DNA of 12,789 nt from Chloroflexota bacterium (GTDB lineage Bacteria; Chloroflexota; UBA6077; JADZDV01), in assembly GCA_020850915.1 (NCBI GenBank), contig JADZDV010000554.1, positions 1 through 12,789 of the forward strand, written 5' to 3'. Below are positions 12,543-12,789 of the stretch, in pieces. Both the position numbers and the translations under genes were made by a program. Every line of letters starts with the position of its first letter. Position 1 is the first letter of the stretch. The notes beneath the pieces were generated by a model. The model was not told the DNA's origin, did not search any database, and was given only the letters and a program-made list of their open reading frames with translations.

Positions 12543-12789
12543 CCCCCGCGGCGATTGAGCCACCGCGCCCGCGCCAGGGCGAGCCGCTCGTCGTCCTCCG
12601 CGTCCAGGGGCGCCATGCCCAGCGCGGCGCCGTCGGCGGTCTCGACGTCGCCGCGCAGCTCGGCGGGGATGCCCGGCTCGTAACGCCAGAACGCCTCGAG
12701 CGGGACGTTCGGCCGCGACCACGGCTCCGAGAGCAAGACGTCGCGGTGCGCCTCATAGAAGGCGCGGTCGTCGGCGCTGGCGCCGCCGG
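12539..12789 (-). CDS. C-terminal fragment of phage protein upstream of the protease, cut by window edge
   Basis: Open on the minus strand from the right edge to TGA at 12539-12541, which overlaps the protease ATG. About 82 codons are visible. The residues include FYEAHRDVLLSEPWSRPNV, then FWRYEPGIPAELRGDVETADG and an acidic DAEDDERLALARARW tail. Codon use and amino-acid balance look genuine. In HK97-like gene order the gene before the protease is usually the portal protein, so this may be its C-terminus. That is inference from position only, as I see no portal motif. Confidence 0.65.
   Translation of the reverse strand, partial: GGASADDRAFYEAHRDVLLSEPWSRPNVPLEAFWRYEPGIPAELRGDVETADGAALGMAPLDAEDDERLALARARWLNRRGG

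Larger units (their letters stand above)
11392..12789. mobile_element. end of prophage or phage-like island integrated in tRNA-Leu (partial)
   Basis: The 3'-only tRNA remnant points left, so by the usual tRNA-integration geometry the element lies to its right and the intact tRNA-Leu is beyond the window. Consistent with this, everything from 11644 onward is tightly packed minus-strand genes, including an HK97-type prohead protease, and 11393-11643 carries short direct repeats like an attachment region. The integrase and the other end are not in view. Confidence 0.65.

Overview
The window is very GC-rich DNA with dense coding on both strands, GTG and TTG starts alongside ATG, and clear Shine-Dalgarno motifs. 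The gene set is a Tat-like cysteine-rich secreted protein, an alkyltransferase-like protein with a PAHR motif, a GH-A clan secreted glycosidase, and a membrane-anchored beta-lactamase-fold protein beside a LysM protein. This suggests a high-GC environmental bacterium, plausibly of the Chloroflexota (Thermomicrobia-like). That assignment is inference; no rRNA or other marker gene is present.

Layout. 1-228: the N-terminal part of an unrecognised protein runs off the left edge on the minus strand. 428-1958: an IS256/Mutator-type insertion sequence with a full-length DDE transposase and 11-bp terminal inverted repeats. 2060-2992: a secreted protein with about 54 cysteines, built on three tandem eight-cysteine modules. 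2993-3930: non-coding or decayed DNA with a TGGAG pentamer array. 3931-5559: a small DNA-repair-type protein (ATL) and then a secreted glycoside hydrolase, closed by a 15-bp-stem hairpin. 5781-7655: two consecutive genes with good sigma70-type promoters. One encodes a single-pass LysM protein with a probable N-terminal frameshift; the other encodes a single-pass serine hydrolase of the beta-lactamase/PBP fold. 7662-8108 (minus): a stand-alone REC response regulator with its own promoter. 8629-9818 (minus): a small hypothetical gene downstream of an SDR oxidoreductase. 10285-11250 (plus): an ACMSD-like amidohydrolase, divergent from the SDR.

Right end. 11338-11392 holds the 3' part of a tRNA-Leu(CAA), from anticodon loop to discriminator, with no matching 5' half. 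A terminator-like hairpin follows it on the host side. To its right are short direct repeats and three overlapping or closely packed minus-strand genes, including an HK97-type prohead protease. The polarity of the tRNA remnant predicts an element extending rightwards from about 11392 beyond the window. I read this as the end of a prophage or phage-like island integrated in tRNA-Leu.

Functional picture. The chromosomal part is mostly cell-envelope and accessory functions (secreted glycosidase, LysM protein, PBP-like hydrolase, cysteine-rich protein) and a small catabolic-looking SDR/amidohydrolase pair. It is bracketed by an IS on the left and an integrated phage element on the right. I see no convincing entirely new multi-gene system. 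The most notable items are the tRNA-anchored element end, the modular cysteine-rich protein, the LysM frameshift, and the active-site departures in the ATL, amidohydrolase and beta-lactamase-fold proteins.
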